A stretch of 37,022 nt of DNA from NCBI RefSeq assembly GCF_003002065.1, contig NZ_PVZG01000037.1, forward strand, positions 1 through 37,022. Direction: 5' to 3'. The stretch comes from Pseudosporangium ferrugineum. GTDB taxonomy: Bacteria > Actinomycetota > Actinomycetes > Mycobacteriales > Micromonosporaceae. A program made the position numbers and the translations under genes. Positions 1-7,959 of this stretch are shown here, piece by piece. How positions within the stretch are numbered: position 1 is the first letter of the stretch; every line of letters starts with the position of its first letter. Under the pieces are notes generated by a model. It was not told where the DNA came from and did no database searches. It saw only the letters and a program-made list of their open reading frames with translations.

Positions 1-93
1 TTTCGGATCCAGGTAAGCCATCAGACCCAGCAGACCTCCCTTCGAGTCTGTCCCGCCTGAAACGGGGATGTGTCAGAGCGCCTCGTGGCGCAC
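1..93 (-). mobile_element. Probable 5' end of a group II intron inserted in an oppA-like gene (continues beyond window)
   Basis: Seen: reading the minus strand, homology of the oppA-like gene to its paralogue stops after the codons for K-M-Y, and the next bases are GTGCGCC. GTGCG fits the group II intron 5' consensus GUGYG. The following 90 bases are dense in short hairpins: GCGCC-ACGA-GGCGC immediately at the boundary, a CCCG/CGGG stem, and a CAGAC/GTCTG stem. This matches the start of intron domain I in style. Inference: a group II intron, with its reverse transcriptase and 3' end outside the window, interrupts the host gene. The alternative is the terminus of an IS element; a small frame starting M-A-Y-L-D-P-K at its far end is compatible with that but has no well-placed ribosome-binding site. 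Confidence 0.55.
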
Positions 94-884
94 TGGTACA
101 TCTTGACCGTGACGTCCTTGATCTTGACCTTGTCGTCAAGGGTGTAGTCGTCGAAGCGGGTCAGCTTGAGCTCGACGTTGTCCTGCCACGAGACGAACTT
201 GACCGGGCCGTTGCCGATCGGCTTCTTGCCGAACTCCTCCGGCGTCTGCGTGAAGAACACGTCGGGCAGCGGCATGTACGCGCTGTAGCCGAGCTTGGTC
301 GGGAAGATCGAGAACGGCGCGTTGAGGGTGACCTCGAACGTCGTGTCGTCGATGACCTTCAGACCGGACATCGTCTTGGACTTGGGCTCCGGCGCCTTCT
401 TCGGGCCGTCGGCGTCCGGGTCCTCGGTGTGCACGTCGGCGAAGCCGGCGATGTCGCTGAAGAAGCTGCCGTTCTGCGCGCCGTTCGGCGAGTACGCGGC
501 CCAGTTCCAGGCATCCACGAAGTTCTTCGCCTTGACGACGGTGCCGTCGTGGAACTTGGTGTCGGGCTTCAGCTTGATCGTGTAGACCTTGGAGTCCTTG
601 GTCGTGATGTCCTGAGCGACGGCGTTCTTGGGAGCGCCACCGTCGTTCGGGTACTGGACCAGACCCGTCCACATGAAGTCGATGATCTGGCCGCCACCGG
701 TCTCGGTGGTGTTGGCGGGAACGAGACCGACCTCCGGCTGCGTGCCGTCGATGGTGATCGCACCGTTTGCTGTATCGCCGCTGCCCTTGCCGGTATTGCT
801 GTCATCGCTACCGCTGCAGCCAGCAGCCACGAGCGCGACGGCGGTGGTCAGAGCGACCACGCCAGCCCGCTTCGAGACACTCAT
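94..884 (-). pseudogene. Oligopeptide ABC transporter substrate-binding lipoprotein, 5' part only, interrupted
   Basis: The first 263 codons of an OppA/DppA-type solute-binding lipoprotein (SBP family 5). It starts with ATG behind GAGGAGG and has a lipoprotein signal ending in V-A-A-G-C (Cys23). Family features include a D-G-T-V segment after F-H and the W-N-W-A-A-Y-S-P-N region. It is closely similar to the intact 541-residue neighbour (1329-2954), sharing layout and many motifs, so about half the protein is missing. Coding similarity stops exactly at base 94, where intron-like sequence begins; reading through adds only 23 unrelated residues before a stop. If the inserted element is a splicing group II intron the protein may still be made. 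If it is an IS, this is a dead gene. The family binds extracellular peptides and passes them to a permease, which is not seen here. Confidence 0.8.
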
Positions 885-1328
885 TGGTCAAGGCCTCCTC
901 TAGTTCTTACCTTGTGGGCTCATTCGAAGCATTCCACGGCTGCCATCGGCCGGGGGTGCCGTCCGAGTAGCGGCTACCTGCCGCAGGTGTGTTCCCAGGT
1001 CGTACGACTTCAAGTGGTTCGCCCGATTGACCACGAGAGCCGAACGGGCATTCGGCCATGCGCGCCGCTCCGGCACACCGCCTTTCGGCGGCGATGTGCT
1101 GCAGCGAACTCCGCGAAGACACGGGCGCCAGGTCGAAGCAACTCTGACACCCGCCGCCCATCTCGGAAAGGCGTGTTATCAAGCCGATACCCGGCGAAGG
1201 TTCCAGAACGGCGTCGAGGGGCATTCCTGTACCACCCCGGACGGCCATCCGTCCTGGTGATTCGCCCCTCACCTGGGAAATTTCCGGATGCACCCCCGCC
1301 TTCGCGCCCGGTTACCACCGCTCTGTCC
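885..1328. other. 444-bp intergenic region between the two oppA-like genes
   Basis: No convincing gene; the open frames here lack family features and a good ribosome-binding site. It is less GC-biased than the coding flanks. It must hold the 3' untranslated region of the upstream oppA-like gene and probably a promoter for the interrupted one. A small CCGCC-TTTC-GGCGG hairpin lies at 1078-1091, without a T-run. Confidence 0.5.
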
Positions 1329-2954
1329 TCATACCAACTGAATCCTGAACAGGTCGACCCGCTGCGCGGAGTCGATCGCTACATTGGTCACCCTTTTGGA
1401 GTGCCCGTACACATTCTGCCCGAAGAACAACGGGAGGATCGGCATATCCTGGGCGAGAATGTCCTCGGCGTCCCGCCATTTCGTCACCGCCGCGGCCCTG
1501 GTCGTCGCGGCCGACCCGGCCGTCACCAGGCTGTCGTAGGCGGAATTGCTGTAACCATGGACATTGACGGAGCCCCCGGTGCCGTACACGGGCGCCAGGT
1601 AACTCTCCATCAGCGGGTAGTTCATCGTCCAGCTCATCCGGGTCAGGTCGCCGGCCCGCCGTTCCTCCGCATTTACCAGCATCTCCGAGACCGTCTTGCG
1701 GCCGGCCGGGGTGCACTCCACGCCGAGCGCGGCGCCGATCTGCCGGCAGACCTCCTCGATGACGGCCCGGTGCCCGGGCGCCTCGTTGTAGGCGATCGTG
1801 AGGCTCGGCGGCCCACCGGCGGACGCGTACAGGGACTTGGCCTTGTCCGGGTCGTGCGTGCAGTAGTCGCAGGTGCCCTGCCGGTATCCCGGGACCACGG
1901 GCGAGACGAACGCCGTCGCCGGCGTCTCGGCACCGTGGAACAGCTGCTCGGCGAGCTGGTCCCGGTCGATCGCCATGGACAGCGCCCGGCGGACCTCCGG
2001 CTTGGCGAACTCGGGCCGTTGCACGGGTACGCCGACGAAGGTGAACGTCGAATTCGGTGACTTCTGGAGCCGGTCGCCGAGCTCCGCGGGCGCCTTGGCG
2101 AGCCGGTCCGACGGGACCTCGGGCAGGACGTCCAGGTCGCCGGCCTTCAGGTCGTCGTACGCCTCGCCCAGATCCGAGTAGATCTTCCAGGTCAGGCTTT
2201 CGACCTTGGGCTGCGTGCCGGCGAACCCGCTCACCCGGGTCATCCGGAGCTCGGTGCCGTCGCCGACGGGCTCGGTCAGCTTGAACGGACCGTTACCGAC
2301 GAGGGCGCGGTCGTAACCGTCGGCGAGCTCGTTCGGTGCGCGGAACGCCGACTTGGGCAGCGGGTAGAAGGCCGGCCCGTTCAGCAGCGACGCCCAGCCG
2401 GCGAACGGGCTCGAGAGCGTCACGGTGAAGGTGGTGTCGTCGACCTTCTTCAGCCCGGTCAGGGCCGTGGCCTTGGGCGGCGGCGCCTGCTCCGGGCCGT
2501 CGGCGCCGTCCGGGTCACGGGACTGGAGGTCGGCGTACCCCTCGATCCGCTCGAACGACGAGGCACCGCTCTGCGCGTTCGGGCCGTACGCACCGTAATT
2601 CCAGGCATTGATGTAGTTGTCGGCCGTCACGGCCTCACCGTTGTGGAAGGTGAAGCCGCTCTTCAGCTTGATCGTCCACGTCCTGGCCGACTTGTCCGCG
2701 GTGACCGATTCCGCGGCGGCCGGCAGCGGCTCGCCCTTTTCGCTGAAGGTCACCAGCGGATAGAACAGCGCGTCGAGGATCTGGCTGCCGCTCACGTCGA
2801 CCGTGTCGGACGGCAGGAGGCTCCGGGGTGCGCCGATGCCGATCACCGGCCCACCGGAGGGCGGATCGTCGTCCGATCCCCCGGTGCACCCGGCGGTCGC
2901 CAGGATGACGGCCACCGCCACCGACGCGGCCGTCCACGATCTCCTGCAGAGCAT
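1329..2954 (-). CDS. Oligopeptide ABC transporter substrate-binding lipoprotein
   Basis: A 541-residue extracellular solute-binding protein of the OppA/DppA family 5, a lipid-anchored receptor for peptides feeding an ABC permease. The signal peptide ends in the lipobox A-T-A-G-C, making Cys23 the likely lipidated residue. The family core is visible: F-H-N-G-E-A-V-T-A-D near residue 110, the W-N-Y-G-A-Y-G-P-N segment, and the A-L-S-M-A-I-D-R-D motif in the C-terminal lobe. The ATG at 2954 is chosen over an in-frame TTG at 2960 because AGGAGT sits 8 bases before it. No permease or ATPase gene is adjacent, so it may be an orphan receptor. It lies 72 bp downstream of the response-regulator gene on the same strand and could be co-transcribed with it. 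Confidence 0.9.
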   Translation of the reverse strand: MLCRRSWTAASVAVAVILATAGCTGGSDDDPPSGGPVIGIGAPRSLLPSDTVDVSGSQILDALFYPLVTFSEKGEPLPAAAESVTADKSARTWTIKLKSGFTFHNGEAVTADNYINAWNYGAYGPNAQSGASSFERIEGYADLQSRDPDGADGPEQAPPPKATALTGLKKVDDTTFTVTLSSPFAGWASLLNGPAFYPLPKSAFRAPNELADGYDRALVGNGPFKLTEPVGDGTELRMTRVSGFAGTQPKVESLTWKIYSDLGEAYDDLKAGDLDVLPEVPSDRLAKAPAELGDRLQKSPNSTFTFVGVPVQRPEFAKPEVRRALSMAIDRDQLAEQLFHGAETPATAFVSPVVPGYRQGTCDYCTHDPDKAKSLYASAGGPPSLTIAYNEAPGHRAVIEEVCRQIGAALGVECTPAGRKTVSEMLVNAEERRAGDLTRMSWTMNYPLMESYLAPVYGTGGSVNVHGYSNSAYDSLVTAGSAATTRAAAVTKWRDAEDILAQDMPILPLFFGQNVYGHSKRVTNVAIDSAQRVDLFRIQLV

Positions 2955-3026
2955 GGGCAACTACTCCTTCGACGCGGAAGGGGCCCATCATGCCACCCGG
3001 CCGGAGCGGCCGCGGAACCGTCGAGG

Positions 3027-3692
3027 TCAGACCAGGCGCCGGTCCGCCGCCCACCGGGAGAGCTCGTAGCGGTTGCTCATCTGCAGCTTCCGCAACACGT
3101 TGGAAACGTGCGTCTCCACCGTCTTGATGGAGATGTACAGCTCCTTGGCGATCTCCTTGTACGCGTACCCGCGGGCCAGCAGTCGCAGCACCTCGCGCTC
3201 GCGGTTGGTGAGCTGGTCGAGCTCGGGGTCGGCCACCGGCACGTCCGGGCGGGCCGCGAAGGCGTCCAGGACGAAGCCGGCCAGCCGGGGGCTGAACACC
3301 GCGTCGCCGTCCGCCACCCGCTTGACCGCCGCGGCCAGCTCGTCCGGCGAGATGGTCTTCGTGACGTAGCCGCGGGCGCCGGCCCGGATCAGCCCGATGA
3401 CATCCTCGGCGGCGTCGGAGACCGACAGGGCCAGGAACTTGACCTGCGGATGCGTACGCCGCATCGCGTCGAGCACGGCGCGGCCCCCGCCGTCGGGCAT
3501 GTGCACGTCGAGCAGGACCACGTCGGGCAGGGTGGCCGCGATCCGGGTGACGGCCTCGGAGACGGAACTCGCCTCCCCCACCACGTCGACGTGCGCGCCC
3601 AGCTCGGCGCGGACGCCGGCCCGGAACATCGCGTGGTCGTCCACGAGGAAGACGGTGAGGCGGCGGCCCTCGTCGGTAGTGGGCTCGGTCAT
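3027..3692 (-). CDS. NarL/LuxR-family response regulator
   Basis: A 221-residue two-component response regulator. The N-terminal receiver has the acidic pair D18-D19, the phosphoacceptor Asp62 in L-L-D-V-H-M-P-D, and the conserved Lys in Y-V-T-K. The C-terminal LuxR helix-turn-helix contains L-T-N-R-E-R-E-V-L-R-L-L and S-I-K-T-V-E-T-H-V-S-N. The ATG overlaps the stop of the upstream histidine kinase by 4 bases (ATGA), so the two are translationally coupled and form a cognate pair. Pairing with a PspC-domain kinase suggests control of an envelope-stress response like LiaR/VraR; that role is inference. Regulators of this class bind DNA as phosphorylated dimers. Confidence 0.93.
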   Translation of the reverse strand: MTEPTTDEGRRLTVFLVDDHAMFRAGVRAELGAHVDVVGEASSVSEAVTRIAATLPDVVLLDVHMPDGGGRAVLDAMRRTHPQVKFLALSVSDAAEDVIGLIRAGARGYVTKTISPDELAAAVKRVADGDAVFSPRLAGFVLDAFAARPDVPVADPELDQLTNREREVLRLLARGYAYKEIAKELYISIKTVETHVSNVLRKLQMSNRYELSRWAADRRLV

Positions 3693-4954
3693 CGTGCGTT
3701 CTCCTTTCCGGCGGTGACGCTCTCCCGCGAGGCGGGCAGCGTCAGGCGTACCTCGGTGCCGTCCCCCGGCGCGCTGCGGATCACGGCCTTGCCGCCGTGC
3801 CGCTGCATGCGCCCGATGATGGAGCCGCGTACGCCATGCCGGGTATCTTCCACCTCGTTCGGGTCGAAGCCCGCGCCGCGGTCGCGCACGAAGACGCTGA
3901 GCTCCTCGTCCTCGACCTCGGCGTAGAGCGAGACGGTCTGCATGCCCGAGTGCCGGGCCGCGTTGACCAGCGCCTCGCGGGCGGCGGCCACCAGGGCGGC
4001 CACCCTCTCGTCACACTGCGTGTCGCCGACCACCACCGTTTCGACCGAGATCGCGTACGTGTCCTCGACCTCGGCGGCGGCCTGCTCGAGCGCCGCACCG
4101 AACCGCTCGGTCGGCGACGCGGTCGGCTTGTAGAGCCAGTTGCGCAGCGAGCGCTCCTGGCCCCGGGCGAGCCGCTGCACCTCTTTGATGTCGGTGGAGT
4201 TGCGCTGGATCAGGGCGAGGGTGTGCAGCACCTGATCGTGGATCATGGCCGCGACCTCGGCGCGCTCCTGCTCGCGGATGCGGCCCTCGCGCTCGTTGCG
4301 CAGCTGGCTGAACGTACGCCACAGCAGCGGGGCGACCACCACGCCGACGCCGAGCAGGCCGACGAACGCGAAGATCACGCCGTTGAAGACGGTGGCGAGG
4401 TTGCCCTTCGGCAGGAAGACGGCCATCACGCCGATCACGCCGACGGCGACCAGCACCCCGCCGCCGATGAACCGGAACACGAACGAGCGGCGGTCACTCT
4501 CCGCCACCACCGCGGCCAGCCACGGGGCCTGCGATCCGTCCGCCCACTGCCCGCGGCGTACCGGGTCGGACTGGTGCCAGATGACGCCGGCGCCGACCGC
4601 GATGATCGCGACGAGCCAGCCGGCCGGTCCGGCACCGCCGCCGTCGCGGAACACCAGCCCCTGCAGCAGCACCACGCCCAGCCCGATCGCGCCGAACGGC
4701 AGCAGCAGGGCCAGGTCGCGGTGCGGCTTCGCCTGGGCGGTCGGGATCTGCTGAGGCAGGACGGCCCAGAACACCGCGTACAGAAGAAGACCCAGGCCGT
4801 TGAAGCCCAGCAGGACCACCAGGGCGACGCGGACGACCGTCACGGAGATGCCGAGATGACGCGCGATGCCCGACGCGACACCGGCGATGACACGATGGTC
4901 ACGCGGCCGGTACAGGCGGCGCGGCGGCAGTGCGGCGGTGGCGGTGGCGGTGAT
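3689..4954 (-). CDS. PspC-domain sensor histidine kinase, probable ATC start
   Basis: A 421-residue membrane sensor kinase. The N-terminal PspC domain (residues about 15-68, core V-I-A-G-V-A-S-G-I-A) runs into its hydrophobic helix, followed by about four further membrane segments. A HisKA_3 dimerisation helix has phospho-acceptor His239 in I-H-D-Q-V-L-H-T-L. The HATPase has an N-box R-E-A-L-V-N-A-A-R-H-S and a G1 box D-R-G-A-G-F-D. The first in-frame GTG (4843) would discard half of the PspC domain. The frame stays open upstream with no ATG, GTG or TTG before a stop. GAGGAG at 4967-4962 followed by seven bases and ATC at 4954 is the only well-placed start, giving a complete PspC domain. It overlaps the response regulator by 4 bp and diverges from a second PspC protein. 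Confidence 0.85.
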   Translation of the reverse strand: MTATATAALPPRRLYRPRDHRVIAGVASGIARHLGISVTVVRVALVVLLGFNGLGLLLYAVFWAVLPQQIPTAQAKPHRDLALLLPFGAIGLGVVLLQGLVFRDGGGAGPAGWLVAIIAVGAGVIWHQSDPVRRGQWADGSQAPWLAAVVAESDRRSFVFRFIGGGVLVAVGVIGVMAVFLPKGNLATVFNGVIFAFVGLLGVGVVVAPLLWRTFSQLRNEREGRIREQERAEVAAMIHDQVLHTLALIQRNSTDIKEVQRLARGQERSLRNWLYKPTASPTERFGAALEQAAAEVEDTYAISVETVVVGDTQCDERVAALVAAAREALVNAARHSGMQTVSLYAEVEDEELSVFVRDRGAGFDPNEVEDTRHGVRGSIIGRMQRHGGKAVIRSAPGDGTEVRLTLPASRESVTAGKENAR

Positions 4955-4961
4955 CGTTCTG

Positions 4962-4967
4962 CTCCTC
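4962..4967 (-). promoter_or_regulatory. Shine-Dalgarno GAGGAG that decides the ATC start of the kinase
   Basis: GAGGAG lies 7 bases upstream of the ATC codon at 4954 on the minus strand. No canonical start codon lies in frame between here and the PspC domain. The spacing is ideal for initiation at that ATC. Confidence 0.55.
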
Positions 4968-5124
4968 GTTCCGGGGCCCGCGAATGGGCCGCTTCGATCG
5001 TCACACGTCCGAGGGGCGCGGGCTACGGGGAAAGTCCCCTATGAAGGGGGCCGCAGGATCTCAGGGTGGCCTCAGGGTCGCCGCCTGAGGCGGGCCGGGT
5101 GCCGGTACCGCCAGTATCGAAGTC

Positions 5125-7257
5125 ATGACCGACGAAGCTGCCCAGTCCCGCGAAGCTGCCGGGTCGTCGCAGGACGCTCCGGCACCTTCCGCTCCACCCG
5201 CTCCGCCCGCTGCACCTGCTCCGCCCGCTGCTCCGGCCTCTTCCGCCGCCGACGCCCCGGCCGCCGCTGACATCCCGGCCGGCGCCGCGGACACCCCGGC
5301 CGGCGCCGCGGACACCCCGGCCGGCGCCGCGGACACCCCGGCCGGTGACATCCCGGCCGCTGCTCCGCCTGCGGGGGAGGTCCCGTCGGCGTATGAGCCG
5401 CCCGTGGCCGGAGCCCCGCCCGCCGCGGACCCGCCGCCCCCGCCGGCCCCGGACGCCTCGCCGTCATCGGCCACCCCGCCCGGCAGCACCCCGCCGCCCG
5501 GCGGCCCGCCCCCGGGCGCGACCCCGCCTCCCGGTGGGCCGCCGCCCGGCAGCACTCCGCCGCCCGGCGCCCCGCCGCCCTGGTTCGGCGCACCGGACGG
5601 CCCGACCTTCTCCCGCGAGAACCTCGTCCGGCCGCGGCGTGGCCGCTACATCGCCGGCGTCTGCGGCGCGATCGCCCGGGCCACCAACACCGATCCGGTC
5701 CTCTGGCGCGTCCTCCTGGCCGTCCTCGGCTTCTTCGGCGGCGTCGGCGTCCTCGTCTACCTCGTCGGCTGGCTGCTGATCCCCGCCGAGGGCGACACCG
5801 CCTCGCCGGTGGAGTCGCTGCTCGGCCGGGGCCGTTCGTCGATGGCCCCGCTGTCGGTGGTCGTCCTCGGTGCCGCCACCGCCCTGACCTTCGCCTTCAT
5901 CGTGCAGGACGGCTTCCGGGCCACCCTGCTGGCAGCCGCCGTGCTGGTCTGCGGCGCCATCGCGCTGAAGAAGACGCACCGGGCCGGCCCCCCGACCGGT
6001 GAGCCCGCCGCCGACCGGTGGGCCCCGGCCACCGATCCGTGGGCCGCCACCGCCGACCCGTGGGCGGCGTCGACCGCCACCTTTCCCCAGGCCACGCCGC
6101 CGACGGCGCCGGGCGCGCCCGCCTCGCACGGCGGTGCCTTCGCGGCCGCCGGCGCTCCGGCGCCCACGGCCGCGCCGGCCGGCGAACCGCTGACCGAGCA
6201 CCTGCCGCCGCGCCCGCCGTTCGCCACCTCGGCGCCGGCCGCTTCCCCCGCGCAGCCCCCCGCCTACGGCCCGCACACCGCCAGCCCGCACGCCGCCACC
6301 AGCCCGCACACCGCTGCCGGGCCGCACACCGCTGCCGGGCCGCACACCGCCGCTGGGCCGGCCGCCCCCTCCGCGCCGCCGGCCTGGGGCACGTCGTCGG
6401 CGCCGGCCTGGTCCGTACCGCCGTCGGCCCCGCGCGGCTCGTCGGCACCCTGGGCGCCGCCGGCACCGCCCTCCCCGCCGTGGCCGCCGAAGGTGGGGTT
6501 CACGCCGAAGTTCCCGCCGGGGTTCACCCCGCCGCCCGGGGGCTACCGGGCACCGTTCGCCCCGCACGGCCCCTGGGCTCAGGGTTCGGGACGCCATCAC
6601 GGTGCGTCGTGGCAGGGCCCCGGCCGGCCGCCCGCGCCGCCCCGGCCCAAGAAGAAGCCGCGCGAGCGCTCCAAGCTGGGCCGCATCACGTTCTTCGGGC
6701 TCGTGGTGGCGATGGGCCTCGTCGCCCTGACCGACCTGGCCGGCGCCGATGTGCCGGTGTCGGGCTACTTCGCCGCCGCCCTCGCCACGATTGCCCTGGG
6801 GCTGATCGTCGGCGCCTGGTTCGGCCGGGCCCGCGGGCTGATCTTCCTGGCCATCCTCGCCACGCTCGGACTGTCGATCTCCACCGGCGCGGAGCAGTAC
6901 GGCCCGGAGTTCGCGAACAACGCCTACCGGCCGCAGAGCGTCGCCTCGGTCGCCGACCGCTACGACTTCTCGGTCGGCAACGCCACCCTCGACCTGCGCG
7001 CCCTGGACTTCACCGGCCACGACCAGGCGGTGACGATCGCGATGAAGTTCGGTCAGGTGCGGGTGCTGCTGCCGGACAAGGTCGACACCACGACGAGCGT
7101 CACCATGAACGACGGCCGCGTGCTGCTCTACGGCCGCGACGTCACCGGGAACCTGAACGTGCAGGGCGCGACCGATCTCGGCCCGGACGGCGAGGGCGGC
7201 GGCAAACTGCGACTGACCATCCAGCTGAAGACCGGCAACGTGGAGGTGACCCGGTGA
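5125..7257 (+). CDS. PspC-domain membrane protein with C-terminal Toastrack (LiaF-like) domain
   Basis: A 710-residue membrane protein. The order is: an Ala/Pro-rich, repeat-bearing N-terminus (1-155); a PspC domain (about 162-225, core Y-I-A-G-V-C-G-A-I-A); two more hydrophobic helices (about 239-283); a very long Pro/Ala/His-rich linker (about 290-512); three closely spaced membrane helices (about 520-588); and a C-terminal beta-rich domain (about 605-710) of the DUF2154/LiaF/Toastrack type, ending in L-K-T-G-N-V-E-V-T. It diverges from the PspC histidine kinase and response regulator, an arrangement typical of actinobacterial envelope-stress systems in which the Toastrack protein modulates the kinase. 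That role is inferred. No strong ribosome-binding site precedes the ATG, so it may be leaderless. The next gene overlaps its stop. Confidence 0.85.
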   Translation: MTDEAAQSREAAGSSQDAPAPSAPPAPPAAPAPPAAPASSAADAPAAADIPAGAADTPAGAADTPAGAADTPAGDIPAAAPPAGEVPSAYEPPVAGAPPAADPPPPPAPDASPSSATPPGSTPPPGGPPPGATPPPGGPPPGSTPPPGAPPPWFGAPDGPTFSRENLVRPRRGRYIAGVCGAIARATNTDPVLWRVLLAVLGFFGGVGVLVYLVGWLLIPAEGDTASPVESLLGRGRSSMAPLSVVVLGAATALTFAFIVQDGFRATLLAAAVLVCGAIALKKTHRAGPPTGEPAADRWAPATDPWAATADPWAASTATFPQATPPTAPGAPASHGGAFAAAGAPAPTAAPAGEPLTEHLPPRPPFATSAPAASPAQPPAYGPHTASPHAATSPHTAAGPHTAAGPHTAAGPAAPSAPPAWGTSSAPAWSVPPSAPRGSSAPWAPPAPPSPPWPPKVGFTPKFPPGFTPPPGGYRAPFAPHGPWAQGSGRHHGASWQGPGRPPAPPRPKKKPRERSKLGRITFFGLVVAMGLVALTDLAGADVPVSGYFAAALATIALGLIVGAWFGRARGLIFLAILATLGLSISTGAEQYGPEFANNAYRPQSVASVADRYDFSVGNATLDLRALDFTGHDQAVTIAMKFGQVRVLLPDKVDTTTSVTMNDGRVLLYGRDVTGNLNVQGATDLGPDGEGGGKLRLTIQLKTGNVEVTR
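5281..5343 (+). repeat. Three exact 21-bp tandem repeats inside the PspC gene
   Basis: The unit GGCGCCGCGGACACCCCGGCC occurs three times head to tail and encodes the heptapeptide G-A-A-D-T-P-A. It sits in the low-complexity N-terminus, so copy number can change without shifting frame. Confidence 0.9.
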
Positions 7258-7892
7258 AGCCGCACCGTACCGACGGCATCTCGCTGAGCTTCGGACTGAT
7301 CTTTCTGCTGGTCGCGGCCTGGTGGGCGGTCTCGCAGGTGGTGACCGTACGGCTGCCCGCCCTGGGCTGGCTGGTCGCGAGCGTCCTCATCCTCTTCGGC
7401 GCGATCGGCCTGCTGGGCGCGATCCGGTCCGGCCGCCGCACCGAGGTGGCCGCGCCGGTGGCCGCGGAGGCCCAGGTGGAGACGCCGGGCGGGCTGCCGG
7501 CGGACCTGCACGCGGACATCGTCCGCGAGCTGCTGCACAACCCGGCCGACCGCATCGACCTCCCGCCCGTCCCGCAGACCGCACCCGTCCCGGCCCCGGT
7601 CCCGTCCGCCCCGCCGGCCCAGACCCCGCCGACCCAAGCGTCAGCGGCCCAGGCCCCGCCGCCCGAGGCGCCGCCGGCCCAGGCCCCGCCGGCCCAGGCC
7701 GCTCCGGCCCCCGAGCCGCCGACGTCCGAACTCAGGACGCCGACCGGCGACGAACCGCCGACGTCCGACCTGAGGACCACCACCGACGAAGCGCCGACGT
7801 CCGAGCTGAAGACCACCACCGACGAACCGCCGACCTCCGAGCTGGGCACGGCGGCGGAGGGGACCACCGGGCCGGACCGGCGTCAGGACTGA
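7254..7892 (+). CDS. Small membrane protein with proline-rich, repeated C-terminal tail
   Basis: 212 residues starting at a GTG that overlaps the preceding stop (GTGA), with GGAGG 7 bases upstream inside the previous gene, so it is translationally coupled to the PspC/Toastrack protein. Two membrane helices (about residues 8-30 and 36-58) are followed by a cytoplasmic or extracellular tail rich in Pro and Ala. The tail ends in imperfect repeats of the type P-P-T-S-E-L-x-T-x-T-x-D-E. I do not recognise a named family. Close coupling suggests it works with the PspC protein in the membrane. No enzymatic motif is visible. Confidence 0.8.
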   Translation: MKPHRTDGISLSFGLIFLLVAAWWAVSQVVTVRLPALGWLVASVLILFGAIGLLGAIRSGRRTEVAAPVAAEAQVETPGGLPADLHADIVRELLHNPADRIDLPPVPQTAPVPAPVPSAPPAQTPPTQASAAQAPPPEAPPAQAPPAQAAPAPEPPTSELRTPTGDEPPTSDLRTTTDEAPTSELKTTTDEPPTSELGTAAEGTTGPDRRQD

Positions 7893-7899
7893 GCGCACC

Positions 7900-7943
7900 C
7901 GCCGTCCGCGGGCCACACCACCGGGTGAGGGCCGCGGACGGCG
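7900..7943 (+). terminator. Strong stem-loop after the PspC operon
   Basis: Perfect 12-bp arms CGCCGTCCGCGG and CCGCGGACGGCG with a 20-base loop, 8 bp after the stop of the small membrane protein. There is no T-run, as is usual in high-GC actinobacteria. It ends just before the psd start. Confidence 0.65.
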
Positions 7944-7959
7944 CAATATGCTCTTGTCC

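Noticed and set aside
1..35. Transposase start M-A-Y-L-D-P-K at the left edge
   Set aside because: Only seven codons are visible and the spacing to the GGGAGG is too long; the intron explanation fits the boundary better.
885..1328. Small coding frames between the two oppA-like genes
   Set aside because: No ribosome-binding site and no recognisable protein features in any of them.
429..2060. Long plus-strand open frame opposite the oppA-like genes
   Set aside because: Antisense to clear lipoprotein genes, Arg/Gly-rich, with no family features. High GC leaves long shadow frames.
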